A stretch of 64,000 nt of DNA from Sinonovacula constricta (taxonomy: Eukaryota; Mollusca; Bivalvia; Cardiida; Solecurtidae), in contig CM017560.1 in NCBI GenBank assembly GCA_007844125.1, positions 3,520,125-3,584,124 on the forward strand, written 5' to 3'. Numbering within the stretch: position 1 is the first letter of the stretch; each line of letters starts with the position of its first letter. The notes beneath the pieces were generated by a model that saw only the letters and a program-made list of their open reading frames with translations, made no database searches and had not been told where the DNA came from. Below are positions 25,336 through 34,867 of the stretch, one piece after another. The position numbers and the translations under genes were made by a program.

Positions 25336-25657
25336 ACCGTTTCCGGAGAGCTGTATGCGGTGAATCCCCGACACCCTGGCAGCTCTCGATGAACTTGAAG
25401 GGCACCCCTACCTGTATGAACGTAACGAGATAAATGTCACACCTTTGACGGAACACGACCATGGTGACGTCAGCAACGATGTTGTGACGGCGAACGCTTA
25501 CTTCCTGGTAAAATATCAGCCAAGCTTGTTAGAGTTGCCGTTCTTGGGGTGCTATACCGACATGGAGATGAGACGGTATGTGAGGTCGGTAGATCGAAAC
25601 GTCCACACCCAACACTGGTGGTATGAGGTGCATAGTGGTTACCAGAAAACCGAATGA
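25336..25657 (+). pseudogene. GGACT-like cyclotransferase copy 1, exon 2, with +1 frameshift
   Basis: The exon follows a TTTCCATTCCAG acceptor and starts TVSGELYAV. It is 322 bases long, one more than a multiple of three, whereas the copy-2 exon is 318. Alignment places the extra base in the AATCCCC tract at 25363-25369, where copy 2 has AACCCC. Without correction the frame hits TGA at 25390-25392, leaving 77 residues and losing the acidic LDxLEG segment. Downstream of the shift, the second frame stays open to TGA at 25655-25657 and keeps ERNEINVTPLTEHDHGDVSN and WWYEVHSGYQK. That suggests either a very recent lesion or a sequencing error at a homopolymer. Confidence 0.75.
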
Positions 25658-25750
25658 GACCCGTTAAACTCTCTTATAAATAATGGGTAGAGTGTGATAA
25701 AAGATTTTTTTAAAACCTTTTCAAATTACATGGAATGGAATCTTGTACAA

Positions 25751-25756
25751 AATAAA
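25751..25756 (+). promoter_or_regulatory. Polyadenylation signal of GGACT-like copy 1
   Basis: An AATAAA hexamer lies about 94 bases after the copy-1 stop codon, a usual distance for a short 3' UTR. This is motif evidence only. Confidence 0.5.
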
Positions 25757-27895
25757 TTTAAAGAATATATATATTAAACAATAAAATGTTGTACACGTTC
25801 TATGGTATTTTATCTAGTTTTTGTATAAAGTCTCCACTTAATAGGCATTTGTATCACACATTGATATATAAATATTGTATCTTTGGCACTGAATGAGGAA
25901 CTTTAAACGGACATTATGGTATTATTTGAAATCTAGATGACATTGTAGAGATTGCTTAGCAAAAACAGCCCAGTATATAGCCAATGTTATGCTTACTACA
26001 TTGTAAAAAATAATGTTCTTTCGTCTTTTTCACAGTATGTCAAATTTTCATTGATAATTATTCATGCTTATAATATCAAAACTGTTAGACAACAGAATTT
26101 AAAACAACAATAACAACAACCCTACAACTTTAGAATACTGCCACAGGCCACGAAAGTATGTCGTACTCCAAAAGATTGTGTTGCATTGTGGGATTCATAA
26201 ACGTCACAAAATAGTTTCAAACAATGGTAACACAATAATTTTAGTTTCTTGCGTAGGTACATGACAAATAACACCACACGTTGACTGACTGACAACTAAA
26301 TTATTTAAAGGTCAGCACATCCATAGCACTAAAGTTGAGCCATTGGAACAGATAATCGAGTCTAAGCGACCGGCAGCAAATACTTATACATGTATTTCAA
26401 AACATCGTTATTAATTTAAAAACGGTGTACATGAACACACTATAAACTGTATTAATATTAAATTGGTAACGTGTAAAAAATATATCGCTAGTTTATGGTA
26501 TCTTGGACAGAATGTACTGAGTTAAGTTAAGAAAGCAGGCAATTAATCCGTACGACAAAGAAATTTAAATATTTTAACGGATTAAAAAATAAAAATAAAT
26601 AATATATGCCATTTGCAGCCCCTCTGTACGAATACGAATAAGCTAAAATGTATTTATAGCAATTTTGACATTTATGTAAATCACAATTATGTAAATGTAA
26701 ATCTCCTCCATTTTATCACACATGCTTATTAATCCTTGTCTGTCGTGACAACCCAGTATGTTACCATAGCAACAAAGTAATGATTTTGAAAAAAAACAAC
26801 AACAAAAAACAAAAACACCACACATTCCTTTTTGTTAGAAATATGACACCGTTTTCCAGCCATAAATTTTAAACTGTTGATTCACTTTTGAAAACATTCA
26901 ATTCGTGGTAACATAAATTTGATACAAATGTTTTCGAGTAACAATAAATAATATTTATAAAGTATACAACTCTGTGCTTGTGTTGCAGCTCTATTTTGGG
27001 GTGTAACCCATCATTATCACATAACATGCAATGCAATTTATAAAATGGAAATTGTCTCTCTTGTTAGTTAGTATCCGAGGTATTCCAAACAGTAGATTTA
27101 GTTGTAATTCTTGGACTTTATCGCCTGTTCTTTTGTAGATATTGCAAGTACAAACATTGAAATTTCTTGCTTTTGCATAAATATACGCTTAAAATTCATT
27201 TAAATACTTACAGAGAGATATGCTACATAAAAAAGAAAGAAAATGGAAGTGTTTGTTGATAATGTTCAACCTGGATATTCACAAAAAGGTGCACAGGCAT
27301 AAAAAACGAGTAAAACAAATGAAAGGACCTATTTGTAATTAGGAATTATTCAGGGGAGACTATTCATTAATGCCTCTTATTTCTTCATTTTACACGTTGT
27401 TCACATACTTTATCTATTTACTGACTTTACGAAGAAAGCGACAAACTTAATCAGCTTGGTGAATACACACATACATATACTTTACATGCTTCAGATATAA
27501 TAAACTTCAAAACCGGATATTCCATCATAAACAAGAATGGAATAAGTCAATTTTTATTTTGACTGCATCATAGGACACAAAAATTGACTAACTTTTGTTT
27601 GTTTGATTTATCCAGCGAAGAAAAGACCTTACAGTCTAAAGACAATATTCCCTCGAATAAGATATACTCGTATAGTGCTGCCTTCACTGTGGATATCATG
27701 TCGTGAACACCCGGTCACATTATTGATCCGGCTAGACGTATACCTATCATTAGAGAGTCTTTTCTGCCTGTGCGCAATCATAAAAGCTATACCACTACCA
27801 CTGTCAACTTAGCAAAATTGCAGCCTGGACGTTCCGTACTTGGATCCTGGCTTTCTATCTAATGCATACGCATTTACGGTTGAAAAAAAAGTGCC
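25757..27895. other. Non-coding sequence between GGACT copy 1 and the 63-bp satellite
   Basis: Mostly AT-rich. The one notable site is the reverse-oriented ZNF143-like/CRE-like pair at 26181-26206, annotated separately. No exon is evident. Confidence 0.45.
26181..26206 (-). promoter_or_regulatory. ZNF143/Staf-like site with adjacent CRE half-site
   Basis: On the - strand the order is TGACGT, a 7-base gap, then TCCCACAATGCAA. This matches the core of the ZNF143/Staf site and mirrors the arrangement at 17922-17953, where the gap is 8 bases. No gene start is identified next to it, so function is inferred only. Confidence 0.35.
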
Positions 27896-29270
27896 GATAG
27901 CGTTAGACAGGCATGGAACAGGCTACGAGTAGTGTCAGGCAGCTTACGGATATCCTCTGACAAATTGCGTGTAGCGTCAGACAGATCATTGGTATTATCA
28001 AACCGATCTCGCGTGGCATAAGACTGACTGCGTGTAGCGTCAGACAGATCATTGGTATTATCAAACCGATCTCACGTGGCATAAGACTGACTGCGTGTAG
28101 CGTCAGACAGATCATTGGTATTATCAATCCGATCTCACGTGGCATAAGACTGACTGCGTATAGCGTCAGACAGATCATTGGTATTATGAAACCGATCTCG
28201 CGTGGCATAAGACTGACTGCGTGTAGCGTCAGACAGATCATTGGTATTATCAAACCGGTCTCACGTGGCATAAGACTGACTGCGTGTAGCGTCAGACAGA
28301 TCATTGGTATTATCAAACCGATCTCGCGTGGCATAAGACTGACTGCGTATAGCGTCAGACAGATCATTGGTATTATCAAACCGGTCTCACGTGGCATAAG
28401 ACTGACTGCGTGTAGCGTCAGACAGATCATTGGTATTATCAAACCGATCTCGCGTGGCATAAGACTGACTGCGTATAGCGTCAGACAGATCATTGGTATT
28501 ATCAAACCGATCTCACGTAGCATAAGAGTGACTGCGTGTAGCGTCAGACAGATCATTGGTATTATCAAACCGGTCTCACGTGGCATAAGACTGACTGCGT
28601 GTAGCGTCAGACAGATCATTGGTATTATCAAACCGGTCTCACGTAGCATAAGAGTGACTGCGTGTAGCGTCAGACAGATCATTGGTATTATCAAACCGGT
28701 CTCACGTGGCATAAGACTGACTGCGTGTAGCGTCAGACAGATCATTGGTATTATGAAACCGATCTCGCGTGGCATAAGACTGACTGCGTATAGCGTCAGA
28801 CAGATCATTGGTATTATCAAACCGGTCTCACGTAGCATAAGACTGACTGCGTGTAGCGTCAGACAGATCATTGGTATTATCAAACCGATCTCGCGTAGCA
28901 TAAGACTGACTGCGTGTAGCGTCAGACAGATCATTGGTATTATCAAACCGATCTCACGTGGCATAAGACTGACTGCGTATAGCGTCAGACAGATCATTGG
29001 TATTATCAAACCTGTCACACGTAGCATAAGACTGACTGCGTGTAGCGTCAGACAGATCAATGGTGGCGTCAGGCATTTCACGGGTATTATTAAACGGTTC
29101 ACGCGTAGCTTAAGACTGCGTACGGGTAGTGTCAGACAGCTTATGGGTAGCATAAGACAGGTCACGAGAAGCATCTGACATGTCTCGGGTGGCGTCAGAC
29201 AAGCCACTTGTAACTGTAATACAGGCCATGGCTAGCGTCAAACAAAGACTACGTATAGACTCAGACAACT
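27896..29270. repeat. 63-bp minisatellite built from three 21-bp submonomers
   Basis: The core phrase GTAGCGTCAGACAGATCA recurs from 27971 to 29042, exactly 17 periods of 63 bp, implying no net length change across the array. Each unit comprises three related 21-bp pieces: CGTGTAGCGTCAGACAGATC, TTGGTATTATCAAACCGATC and CGCGTGGCATAAGACTGACT (each plus one base). At the right edge (29075-29270) simple 21-bp monomers follow without the trimer order, for example GTAGTGTCAGACAGC and GTAGCATAAGACAGG. The constant multiple-of-3 period keeps frames open: 434 codons on - and 330 on +. I treat these as repeat artefacts. Confidence 0.92.
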
Positions 29271-29747
29271 CTTAATACTTTGTCAAATAAAGATAATGAA
29301 AAGGAATGCAATCGTTGTCGCAGAAAAAGATTCAAAAACCGTAATGTCCAGAGAAGCACGCGTACGTGCAACAAAGCCCCTGTCTTTGGATGTGTCTCTT
29401 TCTACTCCAATTTATAATGTTAAGGCGTAAATTACTAATTAAAATGCCATTTTATGCGCATTTATGCTTTAAACAAAACTCGTACGTATACAATATTTGG
29501 TTCACACGTCCCTAGTCTAATGGACAGTTTATTATACGGGGAAATAACCTGTATATGAATTGACAATTGCTTCGGCCCCAGTTGTCTGTTTTAAACTCTT
29601 CAGGGGAGATCACCGTGATATCGTCTCGAACAGTATGGCGAACTCGTTACACACAATGTTTGCTGTGTAGCGGTATAACAGAGGTCTACACACAAAACGC
29701 AGCCGCGTCATTGGCATAGTTTGATAACGAGTTCAATGCGAATAAAT
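29271..29747. other. Upstream region of GGACT-like copy 2
   Basis: Non-coding sequence that probably includes the promoter and 5' UTR of the downstream gene. I see no TATA box or convincing core element. Confidence 0.35.
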
Positions 29748-29924
29748 ATGTCGACGCTTGTGTTTGTGTATGGAACCTTGAGGAACAATAGACCAAACCA
29801 CTATTTACTGAAGAACATAGAGTGTGTATTTAAAGGGCGAGCTAAGACTGTTGACACGTTTCCTCTTGTTGTTGCATCTAGATTCAACGTACCGTACCTG
29901 CTGCATAAACCAGGGACCGGTAAG
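29748..29924 (+). CDS. GGACT-like cyclotransferase copy 2, exon 1
   Basis: This encodes 59 codons starting MSTLVFVYGTLRNNRPN and ends at a GTAAGA donor, phase 0. It has the same length and splice position as copy 1. The VFVYGTL strand, TFPLVVAS and LLHKPGTGK match the gamma-glutamylamine cyclotransferase / AIG2-like family. An in-frame ATG at 29736 would add four residues (MRIN). I prefer 29748 because copy 1 aligns there. With exon 2 it gives a 164-residue protein, close to typical family length. Confidence 0.88.
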
Positions 29925-30434
29925 GTAAGAGAAAATAACTACTATGTCTAAATATATCTTTATCATGGGTAATGGGATCCAGATATTTTACTGGCTTATC
30001 GTATTTAGTCCATATTAAGCAGACAAATTCGTGATACTAATAACTACAAATTCTACTACTACAAACCGCCTTTACACATGTCTACTACGTTTCTCCCGCT
30101 GGAAAATATCGACATGCCAAGGGCGTAGCTACATCCAGTTTCTAAGTACTCTCTCACTTTATGACGAGGGCCCCGGGTGTAATTTTTATTGCATTTAATA
30201 AAGGCAATTTTTACAATAGCCATTTTTTGATGCAAGCCTAGCGGGTAAAGAAACATAAATGTCTTTCGTGTATAATAAATTAATAAAAATGGCTAAAAGA
30301 ATTTAGCCACAATTGTTAGATCCTGAGTTTTCTCAACTAAAAAGCCACGGCGATCATTTACAAGTGAAGAGAGTTACCAAAAATAAAATCTCAAATTGTC
30401 CACGCTCCTCTGTAAGATGTGAATCGTACACAAT

Positions 30435-30739
30435 GGAAGTCAAAACTGTTTTAAAACAAAATGTTAGAAAAGGAAAAAACAATATCATTCTTCACACCAC
30501 AAATGTACTGTCCCTGTGCTGATAACTTAAACTTAACATACCATAACACAAGGAGGGGATGCAAGATGGTGTTTACCTTCTTCTGCTGCTCAATATAATT
30601 TTTGATTCCTACATGTATGTTAATGGATTATTGTAGCACTTTTCATTTAAGTTACCAGCACAGTGACAGTACATTTGTGGTGTGAAGAATGATATTTTTT
30701 CCTTTTCTAAAATTTTGTTTTAAAACAGTTTTGACTTCC
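30435..30739. repeat. Near-perfect inverted repeat (hairpin), ~86-bp arms
   Basis: The left arm 30435-30521 starts GGAAGTCAAAACTGTTTTAA and includes ATTCTTCACACCACAAATGT. It is the reverse complement of the right arm 30656-30739 apart from a few substitutions and a 3-base gap. The spacer is about 134 bp. If transcribed within the intron it would fold into a long stable stem. It may be a small foldback/MITE remnant. Confidence 0.88.
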
Positions 30740-31145
30740 AATATACGTTTAACACGTTCACCAATATAAAGGGACGTGTCTTTTCGGCGTATCTGTTTAA
30801 CCTCTTGTTCAACTCTCTTAACAAAAGCTGACTCCAGTTCAGCTCGAATGAATATAAAACGATTCCTATTGGTATATATGCCAGATAAGGACCATATACC
30901 ATATTGTGTCTATTAAAAGCCTCTCATTTTAAGTGCTGATGTGTTTATTAAAGTAATACAATCAGTTTTGGACAGTACTGTTGGATATAATGCATACATA
31001 TAATTGATTCAATATACACTTAACGTTAAATTTCATCCACGTCAAATATCACCGAATACAACGTTTACATCATCATTGTTTAACTGCTGTTATCAATAAT
31101 CAGGTTACAGTCTGTACGATCAGCTTAGACACAATTACATAAAAA

Positions 31146-31425
31146 CCGGTCACAATAGCTCAAGTGGCTTACGGATCGAGAGGTCGCCGGTTCAAACCCC
31201 GACCGGGTCAAACCAATTACTTTAAAGTTGATAGTGGCTTCCCTCCTAACGCTCGGGGCTAAGGGGACAGCATTACGCCTGGCTCGTCGGTGTCAGTATA
31301 ATGGACCGGACGGGTTCAGCCCCTGGGCACCTCATAAGTGTCCCTGTGCTATAATGATAGAAATGTCGCTGCACAGTATCGGCAGATATGCCGGCAAATC
31401 CCATCCCAACACATGATTAAAGTTA
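31146..31425 (+). mobile_element. tRNA-derived SINE-like element
   Basis: A tRNA-like head has an A box (TAGCTCAAGTGG, 31156-31167) and a B box (GGTTCAAACC, 31189-31198). A 6-bp acceptor-like stem (CCGGTC with GACCGG) encloses them. It continues into a non-tRNA body with GGACCGGACGGGTTCAGCCC and CTCATAAGTGTCCCTG. The stem is imperfect and there is extra sequence after the head, so this is a SINE rather than a functional tRNA. Family not named. Confidence 0.6.
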
Positions 31426-31864
31426 AAATGTTATCCGTTTGTATTATTAAATAATAACATTGAAAGCATTGAAGCAAAGGTCGCTGTCGAGGTCCTGGTC
31501 AACCATAGAATATTTTTGTCTAATAACAGACCGACCAGACCAAATTACAGCAAAACCTTATTGCTGTTAAAAAGAGTTAAAATTTTCATACTAATTGTTT
31601 TTGCACACATTGGAAAAGTTCCGAATGAAAACAGCAGAATAGAGCATAACATTTGACTTGTACTTTGTACATTGTCGTAACAAATACAATTTAAATTATA
31701 CAAATCATACATAAGCATTAGGAACATTAACAATTTCAAGTGACAAGTAATGATGTAGCAACATTTTAAACTACAATCTAACTTGATTCTGATATTAACC
31801 ATAGTTGAAAATAACAGAAATTCAATGCAAGAAAGCGCCGCACTTCACTTGTTTAAAGAATAAC

Positions 31865-32044
31865 ATGGCGCCATCCATAGGCCATTTCCAGGAACGATTA
31901 CGTATAGACGCAAGCGCGGCGACAATGAGGGACGACAAATCTGTCGCAAAATTATACGGCATAAAGCCAAATTCTTTTTTTGAAGCGGAAAAATACGTTG
32001 TAAATAGAATAGATCGGAAGAAGAAGAAACACTGGACTTCGTGA
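31865..32044 (+). CDS. Small ORF or gene fragment in the GGACT copy-2 intron (unknown)
   Basis: The ORF begins at ATGGCGCCATCC and encodes 59 residues with coding-like composition, including AATMRDDKSVAKLYGIKPNS, a Phe-Phe-Glu-Ala-Glu turn and a basic end, RIDRKKKKHW. It is GC-richer than the flanking intron. It could be a decayed transposon or retrocopy fragment, or a nested exon. I recognise no domain. Confidence 0.3.
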   Translation: MAPSIGHFQERLRIDASAATMRDDKSVAKLYGIKPNSFFEAEKYVVNRIDRKKKKHWTS

Positions 32045-32429
32045 CTTAAAATATATTACCATTGAAACTTATATAAAATCGTTTAAGCTAAAAGCAAAGC
32101 CGTACCTTTGGTAATCATACCTCAAGACACAGGTTTGCCATCATAACATATGTAGAAATAGAAAATTTAATAAAGGCGAAACATTGGCACCCACTTTCAA
32201 TAAACTTCAGCTGGAATTCAATGATACTTCATAGAAAACTACTCTAATAAGTGCAAATGTGCATATGATCAGCACATTTTGGTATAGTGATTTTTGACAG
32301 CGTTATTGGCCTTTTCATTTTCTGTATAGTGTCCATGTGTCAGTCTACATTCTTTAAACCGCATATCCTCTAAAACCGCTGGCCCAACTTCAAAACCAAA
32401 CGTTATCAGAAGCTTCAGTAGGCAAGGGG

Positions 32430-33760
32430 AACAAACATTTGTTCAAAGAATGTTGACCCGTCAAAAACATGGTCGCCAGGGTCATGGCCATTTGCCTACA
32501 TGGCTATATAGGTTATGTATGGCTATATAGTAAATAAAACAAAAAATCTTGTCATAAACTAGTTAGAGCTTTGATATTTGGTATACATGCTCTTAATGTG
32601 GCCCTCTATAAAGATTGTTCAAAAAAAATTTTTCATCAGAAAAACATGGCCGCCTGGAGCGTGGCCATTTTCCTTAATTGGCTATTTAGTAAGGCGTTGA
32701 AAATTTTCTTATCAGAAACTACCAGACCCGAACACGATAGAGGGCACATTTATGAACTAAGCTTTACCCAACTTGGCCAGAATGTTTGCCTGCATAAAAT
32801 CTTTGCTCCTAACTGGATCACTTGGCGTCGACAAATGGGTATCTATGTCAAAGAAAACCATTGTAAACATGCTAGAGGCTATATTTATGGCCCATTCTTC
32901 ACCAAAACATGGCTTTAACCATTTTAAGTACTGGAGCTCGCCACATACCATAAGGTGAAAGGCGAGGATAAACAAAACCAAATCTCTCTCAACACATGGC
33001 CAGAATGTTTACCTGCATGAAAGCTTAAATGAGTTCGTTACTGGGTCACGTGGGGTCAAAAAGCAGGTCTGTAGGTTAATTCTTAGAAAATCCGTGTGAA
33101 CATACTAGAGGCCACATTTATGGCCCAATCTTCACTAAACTTAACCATTATGTTTGCCAGCATGAAATTTTGAATGAGTTTATTACTGGGTCACGTGGGG
33201 TAAAAAGTAGGTCACTGGATCAAAAAAGAACATGCTAGAGGTCTCATTTATGACCCAATCTTCACCAAACATGGTCAGAATCAGCAAGATCTTGATTGAG
33301 TTCGTGACTGGGTCACATGGGGTCAGCAAGTAGGCCAGTATGTCAAATTTTAGAAAAACTTTGTGAACACGCTAGAGACTATATTTATGGCCCAAACTTC
33401 ACTAAACTTGGCCATAATCTTTGCCTGCATGAAATATTTGAGGACTTCGTTACTGCTTTACGTGGGGTCAAAAAGTAAGCCACTATGTTAAATTATTGTG
33501 AAAACGCTAGAGGCCACATCTATGATCCAAACTTTCCTTAACTCTGTCAGAATGTTTGTCTGCAAGAAAACTTCGATGAGTTCGTAACTGGGTCACGTGG
33601 GGTCAGAAAGTAGATAACTGGGTCCAACCTTAAAAAAAACTTGTAAACATGCCAGAGGCCACAGCCACATTTATAGCCCAATCTTAACCAAACTTCACTA
33701 GAATGTTTGTCTACATGAGCCTTCTAAAAGCATCTGTCTTTAGGTGACCGATTAAGGGCC
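32430..33760 (+). repeat. Degenerate ~130-145-bp tandem repeats of mollusc type
   Basis: The phrase AACATGCTAGAGGCCACATT, followed by GGCCCAATCTTCACCAAAC, AGAATGTTTGCCTGCATGAA and GGGTCACGTGGGGTCAAAAA, recurs at about 32866, 33099, 33229, 33366, 33502 and 33646. Spacing is 130-145 bp, except the first interval of 233 bp. Upstream (32430-32760) a different but similarly styled repeat contains TTAGAGCTTTGATATTTGG. Such GGTCA-rich repeats are widespread in bivalve genomes; this could belong to the old BIV160-like satellite group, which I cannot confirm. Confidence 0.75.
32940..32984 (+). repeat. 45-bp dispersed repeat, copy 1
   Basis: The block ending GGCGAGGATAAACAAAACCA interrupts the tandem repeats and recurs at 43600-43644 with about four mismatches. 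It marks an insertion that lengthens one repeat interval to 233 bp. Confidence 0.7.
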
Positions 33761-34069
33761 ACCATGGCACTCTTGTTTTAGCTACAGGTAGTATATACTT
33801 CTGTGTCCCGGTAACACCCCAGGGAGCACCCATCGGTTTCACCATCTCACCATGCAAGAAATAGCTTCATGCAAATTGTCTCTTTCTGTTGCTTCATATT
33901 ATTTAGTCGCTTTACACTGTCACTCGTGCATATTGGTTTGTTCCTTTAAACAGTTGATGTGCGGTCTTCCGGATGACCTGCGATGCGCCGGTGGTTCTAC
34001 CCAGACAGTTGTTTTGGGGTCTTCCTCCACCAAAATAGCTGGACGTCGCTTTAATGACCATAATTGGTT

Positions 34070-34130
34070 GCTGCGATGTATTAAAATCTAATAAAAACAA
34101 CAAATAAAAACAAAAACAATTAACGGTTTA
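34070..34130 (+). repeat. ~60-bp direct repeat, copy 1
   Basis: GCTGCGATGTATTAAAATCT and the following A-rich AACAACAAATAAAAACAAAA recur at 35939-35998 with two or three differences. The two copies flank exon 2 of the GGACT-like copy 2. Confidence 0.8.
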
Positions 34131-34549
34131 TAAACTTTCAAAGAACCTGTCGTTGTCCACTGTGTCCGTGCGTTTGTTTACATAAGACCGAGGAGTCTAT
34201 AAGGAGTTTGATGAAAACGTACGATGAAAATGTACGAGTTAGTGTCAACGAACTGTCAATATTTTTTTCAGAAATATTATAACACATGACGTAGAAATGC
34301 GAAATAAATGGAAGTAATATAACGTCGAAATGTATAGAAGTATCTATAAGTTTAAATTTTAATCAAATTGATTTTTTTTATATAACGGCCTCACTCATAA
34401 GCTAAAAGTGAAAAACAATGACACTTTACTATTCGTCTTAATAATCGTATAACATCTGTTTATTCATACTGTTGTTCCCCATTTTTCGAGACCTACGTTA
34501 ATTGTCATATCATTAACCGATTCTTTCACTGAAGCCCCTTTGATTCCAG

Positions 34550-34867
34550 ACCGTTTCCGGAGAACTGTATGCGGTAAACCCCGACACACTGGCAGCTCTC
34601 GATAAACTTGAAGGGCACCCCTACATGTATGAACGTAATGAGATAAATGTCACACCTTTGACGGAACACGACCATGGTGACGTCAGCAACGATGTTGTGA
34701 AGGCGAACGCTTACTTCCTGGTAAAATATCAGCCAAGTTTGTTAGAGTTGCCGTTCTTGGAAAGCTATACTGACGTTATTTCCGAACAGTACGTGAAACC
34801 GAAGGATCGAAACGTGCAAGGCCCAAACTGGTGGTATGAAGTGCATACTGATTATCAGAAACCTTAA
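34550..34867 (+). CDS. GGACT-like cyclotransferase copy 2, exon 2 (intact)
   Basis: This is 105 codons plus TAA, phase 0 from exon 1. It starts TVSGELYAVNPDTLAALDKL and continues EGHPYMYERNE. The Glu of the LDKLEG segment (about residue 80 of the protein) sits where the catalytic Glu of human GGACT is expected. GELYAV is the conserved strand lining the pocket. The C-terminal part contains TEHDHGDVSND, AYFLVKYQP and NWWYEVHTDY, closely matching copy 1. Likely reaction: gamma-glutamylamine to 5-oxoproline plus free amine. Function is inferred from the family. Confidence 0.88.
   Translation, partial: TVSGELYAVNPDTLAALDKLEGHPYMYERNEINVTPLTEHDHGDVSNDVVKANAYFLVKYQPSLLELPFLESYTDVISEQYVKPKDRNVQGPNWWYEVHTDYQKP

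Larger units (their letters stand above)
29925..34549 (+). other. 4.6-kb intron of GGACT-like copy 2
   Basis: Bounded by GTAAGA and TTTGATTCCAG. It contains a hairpin (30435-30739), a tRNA-derived SINE-like element (31146-31425), a small ORF (31865-32044), degenerate mollusc-type repeats (32430-33760) and one copy of a 62-bp direct repeat. The equivalent intron of copy 1 is only 888 bp, so most of this content was probably acquired after the gene duplication. Confidence 0.75.

Noticed and set aside
27903..29207. 434-codon - strand ORF and 330-codon + strand ORF with 21-residue periodicity
   Set aside because: Both are produced by the 63-bp satellite, whose period is a multiple of 3 and free of stops. 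There are no splice signals, no start context and no composition typical of protein, and both strands are equally open.
31146..31215. Functional tRNA gene
   Set aside because: A and B boxes are present, but the stems are imperfect and the sequence continues into a non-tRNA body, so a SINE is the better reading.
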